A stretch of DNA of 16,180 nucleotides from Clostridiales bacterium (GTDB lineage: Bacteria > Bacillota_A > Clostridia > Peptostreptococcales > Anaerovoracaceae). The notes below the pieces were generated by a model that saw only the letters and a list, made by a program, of their open reading frames with translations, had not been told where the DNA came from and searched no databases. The position numbers were made by a program, and so were the translations under genes. The stretch spans positions 1-16,180 of the forward strand of contig JAAZHB010000221.1 in assembly GCA_012510935.1 (NCBI GenBank), given 5' to 3'. This document shows, piece after piece, positions 1 through 8,358 of the stretch. Positions within the stretch are counted from its first letter, which is position 1. Each line of letters begins with the position of its first letter.

Positions 1-47
1 CCCTTCTGTATCCCGAGTACCTCATAGAAATCTCTTTTATCTGCGAT
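1..47 (-). CDS. dnaJ: DnaJ co-chaperone, N-terminal fragment cut by window edge
   Basis: Reading the minus strand from 44 towards 1 gives ADKRDFYEVLGIQKG, the start of the J domain of DnaJ (usual form M-A-D/S-K-R-D-Y-Y-E-V-L-G). DnaJ delivers clients to DnaK and stimulates its ATPase. The gene lies just after dnaK, as in other Firmicutes hrcA operons. The codon before GCA, at 45-47, is ATC rather than ATG, and no ATG, GTG or TTG lies in frame between it and the upstream region of dnaK. A GAGG-like site lies about 10 nt upstream, the right distance for initiation at this codon. Identity is well supported by the peptide; the start is uncertain. The rest of the gene is outside the window. Confidence 0.8.
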   Translation of the reverse strand, partial: MADKRDFYEVLGIQK

Positions 48-79
48 AGTTATTAATCCTCTACTACCTCAAAATCTGC

Positions 80-1906
80 TTATACACCATCGCCACTTCG
101 GCCATCCTGGTTACCAGCGCCAGCTGCTCCAGCTGCGCCTGCTTCTCCACCGGCAGCCTGAGCCTGTGCCTGTGCTTCTTGATAAATTCTAGTTGAGATT
201 GGATAGAATGCATTTGTTAGAGCTTCCATCTTTTCCTTCATTGCGTCATAATCATCTGCATCGATAGCCTTCTGAAGATCTTCTCTTGCAGCATTAACAG
301 CAGCCTTCTCATCGTCTGTTGCCTTATCATCAAGATCCTTCATCTGCTTCTCAGTCTCAAACATGATTCCTTCAGCCTGATTCTTTGTCTCAACTTCGTC
401 CTTACGCTTCTTATCTTCCTCTGCAAACTGTTCAGCTTCCTTAATCTTTGCATTGATTTCATCTTCTGATAGCTTTGTTGAAGAAGTAATTGTAATCTTC
501 TGTTCCTTACCTGTTCCAAGGTCTTTAGCACTTACATTTACGATACCGTTAGCATCAATGTCGAATGATACCTCAATCTGTGGAATTCCACGAGGAGCTG
601 GAGCTATGCCTGTAAGTTGGAATCTACCTAGTGTAATATTACCAGCAGCCATCTCTCTTTCACCCTGCATTACATGAATGTCTACTGTAGTCTGGTTATC
701 AGCAGCTGTTGAGAAAGTCTGACTCTTCTTTGTAGGAATTGTTGTATTTCTCTCAATAAGCTTTGTAGCAACGCCACCGAGAGTTTCAATTGAAAGTGAT
801 AGTGGTGTAACATCAAGAAGAAGTACATCATTCACCTCACCTGTAAGTACTCCAGCCTGAATAGCAGCTCCAACAGCTACGCACTCATCTGGGTTAATTC
901 CCTTAAATGGCTCCTTGCCAGTAACCTTCTGAACTGCAGCCTGTACAGCTGGAATTCTTGTTGAACCACCAACTAGGATTACTTTGTCAATGTCAGCGCT
1001 CTTTACACCGGCATCATGCATTGCCTTGTTCATTGGCTCAATTGTCTTCTCAACAAGTGAAGATGTGAGCTGGTCAAATCTTGCTCTTGTTAGGTCCATA
1101 TCCATATGGAGTGGCCCCTCTGCAGATACAGTAATGAATGGTAGATTAACCTTAGTTGTCTGCGCACTTGAAAGCTCTTTCTTAGCCTTTTCAGCAGCTT
1201 CCTTTAGTCTCTGAAGAGCCATGTTGTCCTTCCTTAGGTCAACACCATGCTCCTTTGCAAAACTATCTGCAAGGAAGTTCATTACAGCGTCATCGAAATC
1301 ATCTCCACCAAGATGTGTGTCTCCGTTAGTAGCTAGCACTTCGAAAACTCCATCGCCAATCTCAAGCACTGATACATCGAATGTACCACCGCCTAGGTCA
1401 TATACAAGAATCTTATGAGAGCTTGTATCCTTGTCTAGTCCATATGCCAAAGATGCAGCTGTTGGCTCGTTGATGATTCTCTTAACATCAAGTCCAGCAA
1501 TTTTTCCAGCATCTTTAGTTGCCTGCTTCTGAGCATCTGAGAAGTAAGCAGGGACTGTGATTACAGCCTCTGTAACCTTCTCGCCAAGATATGCCTCAGC
1601 GTCAGTCTTTAGCTTAGCAAGAATCATTGCTGAAATCTCCTGTGGGTCGTACTTCTTTCCATCAACTTCAACTTTGTAATCCTCACCCATGTGTCTCTTG
1701 ATTGATGCGATTGTTCTGTCAGGGTTTGTTACCGCCTGTCTCTTAGCAGTCTCACCAACAAGTCTCTCTCCGTTCTTTGCGAAAGCAACAACAGATGGTG
1801 TTGTTCTTGCGCCTTCTGCGTTAGCAATTACTACTGGGTCTCCGCCCTCTAGTACTGATACGCAACTATTTGTTGTTCCTAAATCAATTCCTATTACCTT
1901 TGCCAT
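80..1906 (-). CDS. dnaK: Hsp70 chaperone DnaK
   Basis: ATP-dependent cytosolic Hsp70 chaperone that works with GrpE and DnaJ. The nucleotide-binding domain shows phosphate-1 motif GIDLGTTNS (residues 6-14), phosphate-2 DLGGGTFD (170-177) and GGSTRIP (313-319). The linker DVLLLDV (360-366) leads into the substrate-binding domain and helical lid, then a Gly/Ala/Gln-rich tail. The NBD lacks the insertion typical of Gram-negative DnaK. The start is the ATG at 1904-1906 with AGGAGG at 1915-1920. The frame ends with TAA at 80-82 (608 aa) after ...SGDGV. The same frame then continues with codons for ADFEVVED and a second TAA at 53-55, which is the usual acidic C-terminus of DnaK. So either the gene has a late nonsense change (nine codons lost, probably tolerated), or the TAA is a sequence error and the true gene is 53-1906 (617 aa). 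Confidence 0.97.
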   Translation of the reverse strand: MAKVIGIDLGTTNSCVSVLEGGDPVVIANAEGARTTPSVVAFAKNGERLVGETAKRQAVTNPDRTIASIKRHMGEDYKVEVDGKKYDPQEISAMILAKLKTDAEAYLGEKVTEAVITVPAYFSDAQKQATKDAGKIAGLDVKRIINEPTAASLAYGLDKDTSSHKILVYDLGGGTFDVSVLEIGDGVFEVLATNGDTHLGGDDFDDAVMNFLADSFAKEHGVDLRKDNMALQRLKEAAEKAKKELSSAQTTKVNLPFITVSAEGPLHMDMDLTRARFDQLTSSLVEKTIEPMNKAMHDAGVKSADIDKVILVGGSTRIPAVQAAVQKVTGKEPFKGINPDECVAVGAAIQAGVLTGEVNDVLLLDVTPLSLSIETLGGVATKLIERNTTIPTKKSQTFSTAADNQTTVDIHVMQGEREMAAGNITLGRFQLTGIAPAPRGIPQIEVSFDIDANGIVNVSAKDLGTGKEQKITITSSTKLSEDEINAKIKEAEQFAEEDKKRKDEVETKNQAEGIMFETEKQMKDLDDKATDDEKAAVNAAREDLQKAIDADDYDAMKEKMEALTNAFYPISTRIYQEAQAQAQAAGGEAGAAGAAGAGNQDGRSGDGV

Positions 1907-1960
1907 TTCTATGTCCTCCTAAATTTATATCTAAACTATGTTTAACTATTTTAACGAACA

Positions 1961-1976
1961 GCTTCTCTCTAGAAGC
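1961..1976 (-). other. Small hairpin between grpE and dnaK
   Basis: GCTTCT and AGAAGC arms (6 bp) with a 4-nt loop sit in the 92-bp gap between grpE and dnaK. No U-run follows on the minus strand, so it does not look like a terminator. It may be an mRNA processing or stability element, which is inference only. No separate promoter was evident in the gap. Confidence 0.4.
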
Positions 1977-1998
1977 CTCGATACCAAGCGATTAGTGC

Positions 1999-2607
1999 TT
2001 ACTTGGAGACTACAACCATCGATGGTCTAACGACCTTGCTGTTCAATTTATAACCTTTTTGCAATACCTTTGTGACCTTGCCAGCATCATGCTCTTCGCT
2101 ATCCTCAGTCATCACTGCATTGTGAAAATCCGGATTAAACTCTTCGCCCTCTGCAACTATCTCTTCAATACCGACCTTCGCAATAGCTTCCTTCATCTGA
2201 TTGAAGATTAGTCCCATGCCTTGTGCATATGCTTCTGGATCATCAGTTACATTGGTTGCAAGTGCTCTTTCAAAATTGTCAAATACCGGTAGAAGCTCAA
2301 GGAGCAGTTTCTCGTTGCCATAAGCATGGATGTCTGACTTCTCCTTTGCTGTACGCTTCTTGTAGTTCTGAAACTCTGCCATAAGTCTCATATATCTTTC
2401 TGACTCCTTGTCCTCAGCAGATTGCTCAGAACCTTGCTTTGCCTCAGCAGTGCTACCCTTTGCATTATCATAACTGTCTTTTGCCGCATCATTGTCTACT
2501 ACAGAATCTTGCGCACCCTCTGCAGCCTTAGAAGCTTGATCATCCTTAAGCTCTTCATCTGCCGCTTGAGACTTTGCTTTGTCAAAAGCCTTCTTCTTAT
2601 CTGTCAT
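1999..2607 (-). CDS. grpE: GrpE nucleotide exchange factor
   Basis: Homodimeric exchange factor that releases ADP from DnaK. The N-terminal ~60 residues are charged and low-complexity (many D, E, K, A, S). A helical coiled-coil segment follows (SERYMRLMAEFQNYKKRT and onward), then the C-terminal beta domain with NPDFHNAV and a closing GYKLNSKVVRPSMVVVSK, a GrpE signature. I place the start at the ATG at 2605-2607 (MTDKKK, 202 aa), which overlaps the hrcA stop by 11 nt and has an AAAGGAA-type site upstream. A start at 2628 would add seven residues (MERKQII) but shows no Shine-Dalgarno. It sits between hrcA and dnaK, the standard order. Confidence 0.94.
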   Translation of the reverse strand: MTDKKKAFDKAKSQAADEELKDDQASKAAEGAQDSVVDNDAAKDSYDNAKGSTAEAKQGSEQSAEDKESERYMRLMAEFQNYKKRTAKEKSDIHAYGNEKLLLELLPVFDNFERALATNVTDDPEAYAQGMGLIFNQMKEAIAKVGIEEIVAEGEEFNPDFHNAVMTEDSEEHDAGKVTKVLQKGYKLNSKVVRPSMVVVSK

Positions 2608-3652
2608 TATTATCTGTTTCCTTTCCATTGCTGAGCTTAAATGATTCGCTCAGGTTACTTGTCAAATACTCCATAATCGAGGTAACCTCGTCGTATTTCA
2701 TTCTCGTTGGACCAATAATTCCAATCTTGCCCGCCAAATTTCCGTCAACATGGTATGTCGCTGTAATAAGAGAGCAGTCCTTCATCAAATCGGTCATATT
2801 CTCAGTTCCGATCGTTACGATAACGCCGTCCTCTCGTTCGAGCATCTTTTTGGCAAAAACATCCTTTCGATTGAACATCTCAAGAAAAGCTCTCGCTTTA
2901 TCAATGCTGCTATACTCTGGAATGCTGAATATGTTCGTCAAGCCTTCCATATAAAGATTAACATTAAGCATATCCTCAACGGTCCTCATAAAGTTAGGCA
3001 TTACATTCCCAGCAAGTGCAGACATAGCCTCAATATCTGTTCCAATATCATCAATAATGGAATTCTTTAAGACCTCATCTACTGTGCTATCTTTGTAATG
3101 GAGGGTCATTGTCTTACTTAGAATCTCCAGACCTTCCATCGTATATGGCACATTTAACCTTAAAGTCGTATTAGTTATAACCCCGCCATTTGAGACAATC
3201 ATCAGAACGATTGCTCTCTCATCAACTGGGATAAGTTTAATAAAATTCAAAGTATCCTGGTTAACAGCAGGCGTCATAGCAAACGAAGTAAGGTGTGTTA
3301 TCTCCGAGAGCAACTCAGCTGCATGCTTGATTGTTGACTCAAACTCGCTTCTATCAGCCGAAAGCTTCTCCCTTATAATACGCTTCTCCTTGCTAGTCAG
3401 ATTCTTCTTCTTCATAAGCTGATTAACATAGAGACGGTATGCCTTATCAGAAGGAACTCTTCCCGCAGATGTGTGAGGATGCGTTAAATATCCAAGCTCC
3501 TCCAAGTCGGACATCTCATTTCTAATCGTTGCTGGACTGATTCCAAAATCGTGCTTCTTAGCAATTGCCCTTGAACCCACCGGTTCAGCAGTCTGCACAT
3601 AGTCATTTATAATCGCTTGAAGAATCTGCATCTGCCTTAAGCTTAAATCCAT
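2597..3652 (-). CDS. hrcA: HrcA heat-shock transcriptional repressor
   Basis: Repressor of class I heat-shock genes that binds the CIRCE operator; GroEL is known to help it fold. The N-terminal ~75 residues form a winged helix (SLRQMQILQAIINDYVQT; VGSRAIAKKHDFGISPATIR). The family signature HPHTSAGRVPSDKAYRLYVN lies at residues 58-77. A GAF-like middle and C-terminal domain follow, ending near GKIGIIGPTRM and YLTSNLSE. The length of 351 aa is normal. The ATG at 3650-3652 has AGGAGG about 6 nt upstream. The CIRCE repeat lies 39-65 bp upstream of the start, so the gene is almost certainly autoregulated together with grpE-dnaK-dnaJ. Confidence 0.97.
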   Translation of the reverse strand: MDLSLRQMQILQAIINDYVQTAEPVGSRAIAKKHDFGISPATIRNEMSDLEELGYLTHPHTSAGRVPSDKAYRLYVNQLMKKKNLTSKEKRIIREKLSADRSEFESTIKHAAELLSEITHLTSFAMTPAVNQDTLNFIKLIPVDERAIVLMIVSNGGVITNTTLRLNVPYTMEGLEILSKTMTLHYKDSTVDEVLKNSIIDDIGTDIEAMSALAGNVMPNFMRTVEDMLNVNLYMEGLTNIFSIPEYSSIDKARAFLEMFNRKDVFAKKMLEREDGVIVTIGTENMTDLMKDCSLITATYHVDGNLAGKIGIIGPTRMKYDEVTSIMEYLTSNLSESFKLSNGKETDNNDR

Positions 3653-3690
3653 GATGTCCTCCTTTCTTTACCTGCATTTTGAGTAATTTG

Positions 3691-3717
3691 TTAGCACTCA
3701 TTCAATTGGAGTGCTAA
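3691..3717 (-). promoter_or_regulatory. CIRCE operator (HrcA binding site)
   Basis: Perfect inverted repeat TTAGCACTC - 9 nt - GAGTGCTAA, identical to the CIRCE consensus. It lies between the hrcA promoter and the hrcA start, so HrcA bound here would block transcription of the whole operon. Confidence 0.99.
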
Positions 3718-3727
3718 CCACATTCAT

Positions 3728-3756
3728 AATATACTCCTACTGTATAAAGTTGTCAA
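3728..3756 (-). promoter_or_regulatory. Sigma-A type promoter of hrcA-grpE-dnaK-dnaJ
   Basis: On the minus strand TTGACA (3751-3756), a 17-nt spacer and TATATT (3728-3733). The -35 is a perfect match. The expected transcription start falls close to the upstream edge of the CIRCE repeat. Confidence 0.85.
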
Positions 3757-3790
3757 CATTCATATTACCTTTATTTTGTGATTTTTCAGT

Positions 3791-3833
3791 GAAAAAAATT
3801 CCGCCAAGACTTTTTTGAAAAAAGCCCTGGCGG
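3791..3833 (-). terminator. Rho-independent terminator after potD
   Basis: On the minus strand the outer arms CCGCCA and TGGCGG enclose an inner CTTTTTT/AAAAAAG stem (3801-3833). AATTTTTTTC follows directly (3791-3800). It lies about 70 bp after the potD stop and just before the hrcA promoter, separating the two operons. Confidence 0.85.
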
Positions 3834-3903
3834 TCGTATTAATTTGATTTGATTGTGTTACCGATTTGAACGATGCGTTAGGTTTTCGCAAGGAGAACCG
3901 CTC

Positions 3904-4953
3904 CTACTTAGCCTTAACCTTTTTCCACGCTGTAGCATACATATCCATAACATCATCCGGAAGCGACTTCAATGAATGGCATCTTGAAAGAGTCTCATCG
4001 CTTAGGGAAATAGCATCAATTGACTTAGCATCGTCATCGATAAGCTCAAGCGCTGCTTTGTTTGGAGTTGTATAATACAGGTAATCGAAATTAGTTGCTG
4101 CCACCTTTGCATCACACATAAAGTTTATCCATGCCTCTGCGTTCTCTTTGTTCTTTACATTCGACGGAATTACCCAAGAATCAATAAAGAACTCTGTTCC
4201 TTCTTTAGGAACAACAAACTTCACATTTTCATTCAGCTCTGAAATATATGAGTACTCGCCATTCCATACAACTGCAAGTGCAGCAGAGCCATCCGCAACA
4301 GAATCTCTTGCAGAATCATTTGCGTACTTGTACACCAAAGGCTTCTGCGCAATCAAGTCCTCTGTAGCCTTATCAATTTCTGTCTGAGTGGTTGTATTTA
4401 GAGAATATCCATTCTTCAGAAGAGCAATCATATAAGCATCTCTGACACTGTCAGGCATTACAATTGATTCCTTAAACTTCGAATTCCAAAGGTCTTCCCA
4501 TGAATCAATCTCAACATCTCCTGTAAGTTCAGTGTTGTATGCAATTCCTGCAGTTCCAACCTGGTAAGGTACTGAATATGTATTGTCCGGATCGAATTCA
4601 GTCGATTTAGTCATATATTTTTCGTCGATATTAGAAATATTCGGAATATTGTCTTTGTTTAGTTTTGCAAGAAGATCCTCGCCTGCCATTTTCTCAACCA
4701 TGTAGTCAGATGTGCAAATTACATCATATTGTGCAGAATCATTCTTGATTACTGTGTACATTTCTTCAGCCGTATCAAAGGTAGTTAGCACAACCTTAAT
4801 CCCAGTCTCGTTCTCAAATTGGTCAATAACATCCGGATCCATGTAATCACCGTAGCAATATACATTTACCTCGCCATTCTTGCCTCCACCGCAAGCGGTT
4901 AATGCTAATGCTGCAATAAGAGTTGCACCCAGCACCATCAATTTCTTCATCAT
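3904..4953 (-). CDS. potD: Polyamine-type ABC transporter substrate-binding lipoprotein PotD
   Basis: Extracellular solute-binding lipoprotein that captures spermidine/putrescine-type substrates and hands them to PotBC. It has a lipoprotein signal: MMKKLM, a hydrophobic stretch, then the lipobox L-T-A-C with Cys at residue 21 and a GGG linker. The mature part begins VNVYCYGDYMDPDVIDQFENETG-like, the normal opening of the PotD/PotF family, and includes the family's YSVPYQVGTAGIAYN region. The start at 4951-4953 shares ATGA with the potC stop; AAAGGGG lies about 13 nt upstream. A start at 4989 would put 12 charged residues before the signal peptide, which is unlikely. Last gene of the operon. 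Polyamine specificity is inferred from family and order; the exact substrate is not readable. Confidence 0.92.
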   Translation of the reverse strand: MMKKLMVLGATLIAALALTACGGGKNGEVNVYCYGDYMDPDVIDQFENETGIKVVLTTFDTAEEMYTVIKNDSAQYDVICTSDYMVEKMAGEDLLAKLNKDNIPNISNIDEKYMTKSTEFDPDNTYSVPYQVGTAGIAYNTELTGDVEIDSWEDLWNSKFKESIVMPDSVRDAYMIALLKNGYSLNTTTQTEIDKATEDLIAQKPLVYKYANDSARDSVADGSAALAVVWNGEYSYISELNENVKFVVPKEGTEFFIDSWVIPSNVKNKENAEAWINFMCDAKVAATNFDYLYYTTPNKAALELIDDDAKSIDAISLSDETLSRCHSLKSLPDDVMDMYATAWKKVKAK

Positions 4954-5732
4954 AGTTCTAATTCGACCCCTTTCTTGTTCATGCGCCAATTAAGGATAAG
5001 AAGCGCTACAAATGCAATAACAAATATTAGTGTTGATAGAGCAAAGAGTGATGGTCTGATTCCTACCTTAACCTGACTGTAGATAATCGTAGAAATCGTA
5101 TTGATTCCCGCACCTCTTGTAAAGTATGTAATAATAAAATCGTCAACCGACATTGTGAACGATAATAGAAAGCCTGTTAGAATTCCCGGAAATAGTTCCG
5201 GTAGAACTACTTTCTTGAAAGCATACATTTTCGATGCGCCTAGGTCCAGCGCCGCTTCGAACAGCTTATCAGTATTCTTATTCATCCTTGGTCTGACTGA
5301 CAGCACTACATAAGGTATACAGAAAGTAATATGCGCAAATAGCACCGTAGCATATCCTGTCGAAATGTGAAGCATCAAGAAGCATAGCATGAAAGATATT
5401 CCAGTTACTATATCTGCATTTACCATCGGAATATTATTGAATGCCAAGATTGCATTCTGAGTCTTAGGTTTCATTCGGTCCATTCCTACAACGGCAAGAG
5501 TTCCAATAATCGTTGCCAGTGTTGCAGCCAGAATACCAATCGTAAATGTGTTTACAACAGCATCCATAATCATCTTGCTGCCAAATAGTTCCTCATACCA
5601 TTTTAGAGAGAAGCCGGTAAAAACTGCCATCGACTTTGCTTCATTAAATGATAATACCATCAGAGCGAGAATCGGCAAATATAGGAAGCCTACTACAATA
5701 AACAAATATGCATTTTTGAAAAATTTCTTCAT
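4950..5732 (-). CDS. potC: Polyamine-type ABC transporter permease PotC
   Basis: Inner-membrane permease (260 aa), partner of PotB. About six hydrophobic segments are visible, including residues ~8-29, ~62-83, ~105-124 and ~235-255. The EAA loop that contacts the ATPase is at about 159-184 (EAALDLGASKMYAFKKVVLP). The SFTMSVDDFIITYFTRG stretch is typical of PotC. The ATG at 5730-5732 shares one base with the potB stop (TAATG), and AGGAGG lies ~14 nt upstream inside potB. The stop overlaps the potD start, so potB-C-D are probably translationally coupled. Confidence 0.95.
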   Translation of the reverse strand: MKKFFKNAYLFIVVGFLYLPILALMVLSFNEAKSMAVFTGFSLKWYEELFGSKMIMDAVVNTFTIGILAATLATIIGTLAVVGMDRMKPKTQNAILAFNNIPMVNADIVTGISFMLCFLMLHISTGYATVLFAHITFCIPYVVLSVRPRMNKNTDKLFEAALDLGASKMYAFKKVVLPELFPGILTGFLLSFTMSVDDFIITYFTRGAGINTISTIIYSQVKVGIRPSLFALSTLIFVIAFVALLILNWRMNKKGVELEL

Positions 5733-6583
5733 TATATTAAATTCTGCCCTCCTGTCTTGTCGAATCTATTTAGAATTCTCATTCCAACTACTATAAACAG
5801 CATCATAACAATAGATAAGCCGGAACCGAGATACCAGTTTGAATTAACAATAAATTCCTGTTCAATAATATTTCCGATAAGATTAATCTTGCCTCCACCT
5901 AGCATATTGGAAATTACAAATGTTGTAAGAGCTGGAATAAATACCATCGTAACTCCGCTGACAATGCCAGGTACACATAGTGGCAAAATAATTTTGCATA
6001 GAACAGTCCCATTCTTTGCACCTAGGTCATACGCCGCCTCGATAACATGCTTATCGATTTTGGTAACGACATTATAAATTGGAAGAATCATGAAAGGCAG
6101 GAAATCATAAACCATACCAAGCACAATTGCTCCTGGTGTATTCATAAATTCATGCGTTTGTAGCCCAAGATTAGAAAGAATAGAGTTAATAACTCCGGTT
6201 CTCTCAAGCAGAACCTGCCACGCCATTGTTCTAAGCAGGAAATTCATCCACATAGGCAATATAAAGACAAAAATGATAAAGCCTTGTTTGCCAAACTTAC
6301 TATTTCTCAGAATAAGTGCCATCGGAAATGCAATAACAAAGCATATAATGGTACTGACCAAAGAAAGCAGTAATGACAAGCCAAGTGCTTGTAGATGATT
6401 GGGTTGTGCAATCGCAAGAATATTATCCAGCGTAAAACTTCCGGATCTATCAGTAAATCCATAATACAAGATTGATAGAATAGGAATAATTGTTCCCGCA
6501 ACAATCCATATTAAAAACGGGCTCGCAAAGCGCTTATTAGATGTCAAGTTCAATTCTTCTCTCGTCCTCCGATTCTGGTACAC
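5732..6583 (-). CDS. potB: Polyamine-type ABC transporter permease PotB
   Basis: Inner-membrane permease that pairs with PotC. Hydrophobic segments lie at ~22-42, ~66-92, ~101-118, ~150-170, ~205-230 and ~252-272. The EAA loop is at ~182-206 ([20 protein letters not shown]). [14 protein letters not shown] is typical of PotB. The longest frame starts at GTG 6581-6583 and overlaps the 3' end of potA by 47 nt. A GGAGG in this overlap is better placed for a TTG ten codons further in (6551-6553), so the true N-terminus may be ten residues shorter. Start uncertain, identity firm. Confidence 0.94.
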   Translation of the reverse strand: MYQNRRTREELNLTSNKRFASPFLIWIVAGTIIPILSILYYGFTDRSGSFTLDNILAIAQPNHLQALGLSLLLSLVSTIICFVIAFPMALILRNSKFGKQGFIIFVFILPMWMNFLLRTMAWQVLLERTGVINSILSNLGLQTHEFMNTPGAIVLGMVYDFLPFMILPIYNVVTKIDKHVIEAAYDLGAKNGTVLCKIILPLCVPGIVSGVTMVFIPALTTFVISNMLGGGKINLIGNIIEQEFIVNSNWYLGSGLSIVMMLFIVVGMRILNRFDKTGGQNLI

Positions 6584-7622
6584 GCATAATTTGAATGTTC
6601 TCAGGTCTAACGTACATGCCTATCTTGCTTCCAACCTGATGGTTATCGTAGTTCTGTAGTAGCCACTCATATCCCAGCTCTCCTTTAACAAGCATTTCGT
6701 AATGCACGCCGATAAAGAGCTTACTGATTATCTCTCCGTTGAAAAGTCCCTCACCATAAGGTCTTATCTCTACATCTTCAGGTCTGATAACTACATCAAC
6801 ATTCTGTCCCGGCATAAACCCATCTTCTGTTCCGTCAATGCATGGGAACTGAATTCCCTTTATCTCAACCAGCTTGTCCTCAACCATTCTGCCAGAAATA
6901 ATATTACTATCCCCAATAAAGTCCGCAACAAAAGCATTCTCCGGTTCGTTGTAAATCTGCTCAGGAGTTCCTTCCTGCTGAATATATCCTTCATTCATTA
7001 CTACGACCTTGTTCGACATAGTAAGGGCCTCTTCCTGGTCATGAGTAACATAAATAAAGGTAATTCCAAGTTCCTTCTTAAGCCTTACAAGTTCATATTG
7101 CATCTCTTGTCTAAGCTTCAAATCAAGTGCCCCAAGCGGTTCGTCAAGAAGCAGAACCCTCGGTTCATTAACTATCGCTCTTGCCATGGCAATTCTCTGC
7201 TGTTGTCCACCAGAAAGCTCGTCAATTCTACGGTTCTCATAGCCCTTCAAGTTCACAAGCTTCAACACATACTTCAGCTTGTCTTTAATATATTGGTCGC
7301 TCTTGCCACTAATCTTCAAGCCAAAAGCGATATTCTCTCCAACATTCATATGTGGGAAAAGTGCATAATTCTGGAAAACCGTATTAAGCGGTCTTTGATT
7401 AGGCGGAAGATTTGTTATATCCTTGCCGTCAAAAAACACTCGGCCCGAGTCCGGCGCTTCAAATCCTGCAATAATTCTGAGTGTCGTTGTCTTGCCACAA
7501 CCAGATGGTCCAAGCAATGTTACGAACTCGTTCTCCTGCACAACAAGATTAAGTTCATCAAGAACTAGATTATCTCCATCATAGCTCTTGCATATATTCT
7601 CAAGTCTAATTAGTTCTGACAT
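6537..7622 (-). CDS. potA: Polyamine-type ABC transporter ATPase PotA
   Basis: Cytoplasmic ATPase that powers PotBC import. Walker [10 protein letters not shown] is at 38-46, the Q-loop Gln at 84, signature LSGGQ at 136-140, Walker B VLLLDEP at 156-162 and the switch His at 194. After ~235 there is a TOBE-type C-terminal domain ([25 protein letters not shown]), usual for the PotA/MalK class. Length 361 aa is normal. The first of the four transport genes, it follows the XRE-cupin regulator by 27 bp. All catalytic motifs are intact. Confidence 0.96.
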   Translation of the reverse strand: MSELIRLENICKSYDGDNLVLDELNLVVQENEFVTLLGPSGCGKTTTLRIIAGFEAPDSGRVFFDGKDITNLPPNQRPLNTVFQNYALFPHMNVGENIAFGLKISGKSDQYIKDKLKYVLKLVNLKGYENRRIDELSGGQQQRIAMARAIVNEPRVLLLDEPLGALDLKLRQEMQYELVRLKKELGITFIYVTHDQEEALTMSNKVVVMNEGYIQQEGTPEQIYNEPENAFVADFIGDSNIISGRMVEDKLVEIKGIQFPCIDGTEDGFMPGQNVDVVIRPEDVEIRPYGEGLFNGEIISKLFIGVHYEMLVKGELGYEWLLQNYDNHQVGSKIGMYVRPENIQIMRVPESEDERRIELDI

Positions 7623-7649
7623 TTATTCCTCCCATATATCCCATATATC

Positions 7650-8183
7650 TTAAAAACTTGGCGGTGAGCTGACCCAAATCACTTCAGCTCCAGTAGCAGA
7701 GCTCAAATGATGCGGCTTCTCCGGTATGAAGTAGAAAGTCTCGCCTTCCTTTACCACGAAAATCTCTTTGCCTATATGTACCTTCACGCAGCCCGACACG
7801 ACATAACCGAATTCCTCTCCCTCATGTGGATTATCCGGAATAGTCTCTCCACCTGCCCCAATCGTTATTCGAATCGGTTCCATCTCGTTCTTCTGAGCAT
7901 TTGGCACAATCCATTCGATTGTATAATTTCTTCTATTATCATTCTTTACAAAATAATCATTCTCATTAAATACTATTTGAGAGCTCTCTTCTGTTGCAAA
8001 AAAATCACCAATGTTTGTTCCTAGTGCAAGCAACATATCTTCGAGAGTTGCGATAGACGGCGAAGTTAAGTTGCGCTCCATCTGTGAGATGAAACCTTTA
8101 GAAAGCTCCGCTCTATCCGCAAGCTCTTCCTGCGTTAGTCCGCGCTCTGTTCTAATCTCTTTTATTCTCTCGCCAATATCCAT
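7650..8183 (-). CDS. XRE-family regulator with C-terminal cupin domain, probable pot operon regulator
   Basis: 177 aa. An N-terminal helix-turn-helix of the Cro/C1 type covers about residues 1-60 (IGERIKEIRTERGLTQEEL; LSKGFISQMERNLTSPSIAT). A C-terminal cupin_2 barrel covers about 100-172 (PHEGEEFGYVVSG; GETFYFIPEKPHHL). Proteins of this layout (PuuR is an example) sense a small ligand in the cupin and control nearby catabolic or transport genes. It is the first gene of the potABCD operon, and a perfect palindrome lies between its promoter and start codon. I infer polyamine-responsive autoregulation; the ligand is not shown by sequence. The ATG at 8181-8183 has AAGAGGA upstream. Confidence 0.9.
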   Translation of the reverse strand: MDIGERIKEIRTERGLTQEELADRAELSKGFISQMERNLTSPSIATLEDMLLALGTNIGDFFATEESSQIVFNENDYFVKNDNRRNYTIEWIVPNAQKNEMEPIRITIGAGGETIPDNPHEGEEFGYVVSGCVKVHIGKEIFVVKEGETFYFIPEKPHHLSSATGAEVIWVSSPPSF

Positions 8184-8216
8184 ATTTTCCTCTTCTCTTA
8201 ATGTATATATAAGTAT

Positions 8217-8239
8217 TAAGTTTAGGTATGCTAAACTTA
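8217..8239 (-). promoter_or_regulatory. Candidate operator: perfect 9-5-9 inverted repeat
   Basis: TAAGTTTAG - GTATG - CTAAACTTA is a perfect 23-bp palindrome. It starts about 12 bp downstream of the -10 box of the regulator-pot operon, in the early transcribed region. Size and position suit a dimeric XRE repressor, most likely the product of the adjacent gene. A weaker CTTAAT...ATTAAG pair (8197-8220) lies beside it. Confidence 0.75.
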
Positions 8240-8251
8240 TTCAGCCTCATA

Positions 8252-8279
8252 ATTATAATATAGGTGACAAAAAAGTCAA
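8252..8279 (-). promoter_or_regulatory. Sigma-A type promoter of the XRE-potABCD operon
   Basis: On the minus strand TTGACT (8274-8279), a 16-nt spacer and TATAAT (8252-8257). A near-consensus promoter about 70 bp upstream of the regulator start, with the palindrome at 8217-8239 just downstream. Confidence 0.85.
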
Positions 8280-8300
8280 CAGAAAATGTAGTTTATGTAA

Positions 8301-8341
8301 AAAAAATATAGGTTCATATCATTCTCGATATGATCCTATAT
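8301..8341 (-). terminator. Rho-independent terminator after the Mrp gene
   Basis: Two 15-bp arms (8306-8320 and 8327-8341) match with a single mismatch around a 6-nt loop, an unusually long AU-rich stem. On the minus strand the stem is followed by a T-run (8301-8305). It begins 18 bp after the Mrp stop codon. Confidence 0.9.
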
Positions 8342-8358
8342 CTTACCATTATATATTT

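Noticed and set aside
1961..1976. Terminator between grpE and dnaK
   Set aside because: The 6-bp hairpin has no following U-run on the minus strand, and the genes belong to one operon.
6702..7568. 288-aa plus-strand open frame opposite potA
   Set aside because: It is antisense to a gene with every ABC ATPase motif intact, has no recognisable domain and no RBS; it is a shadow frame.
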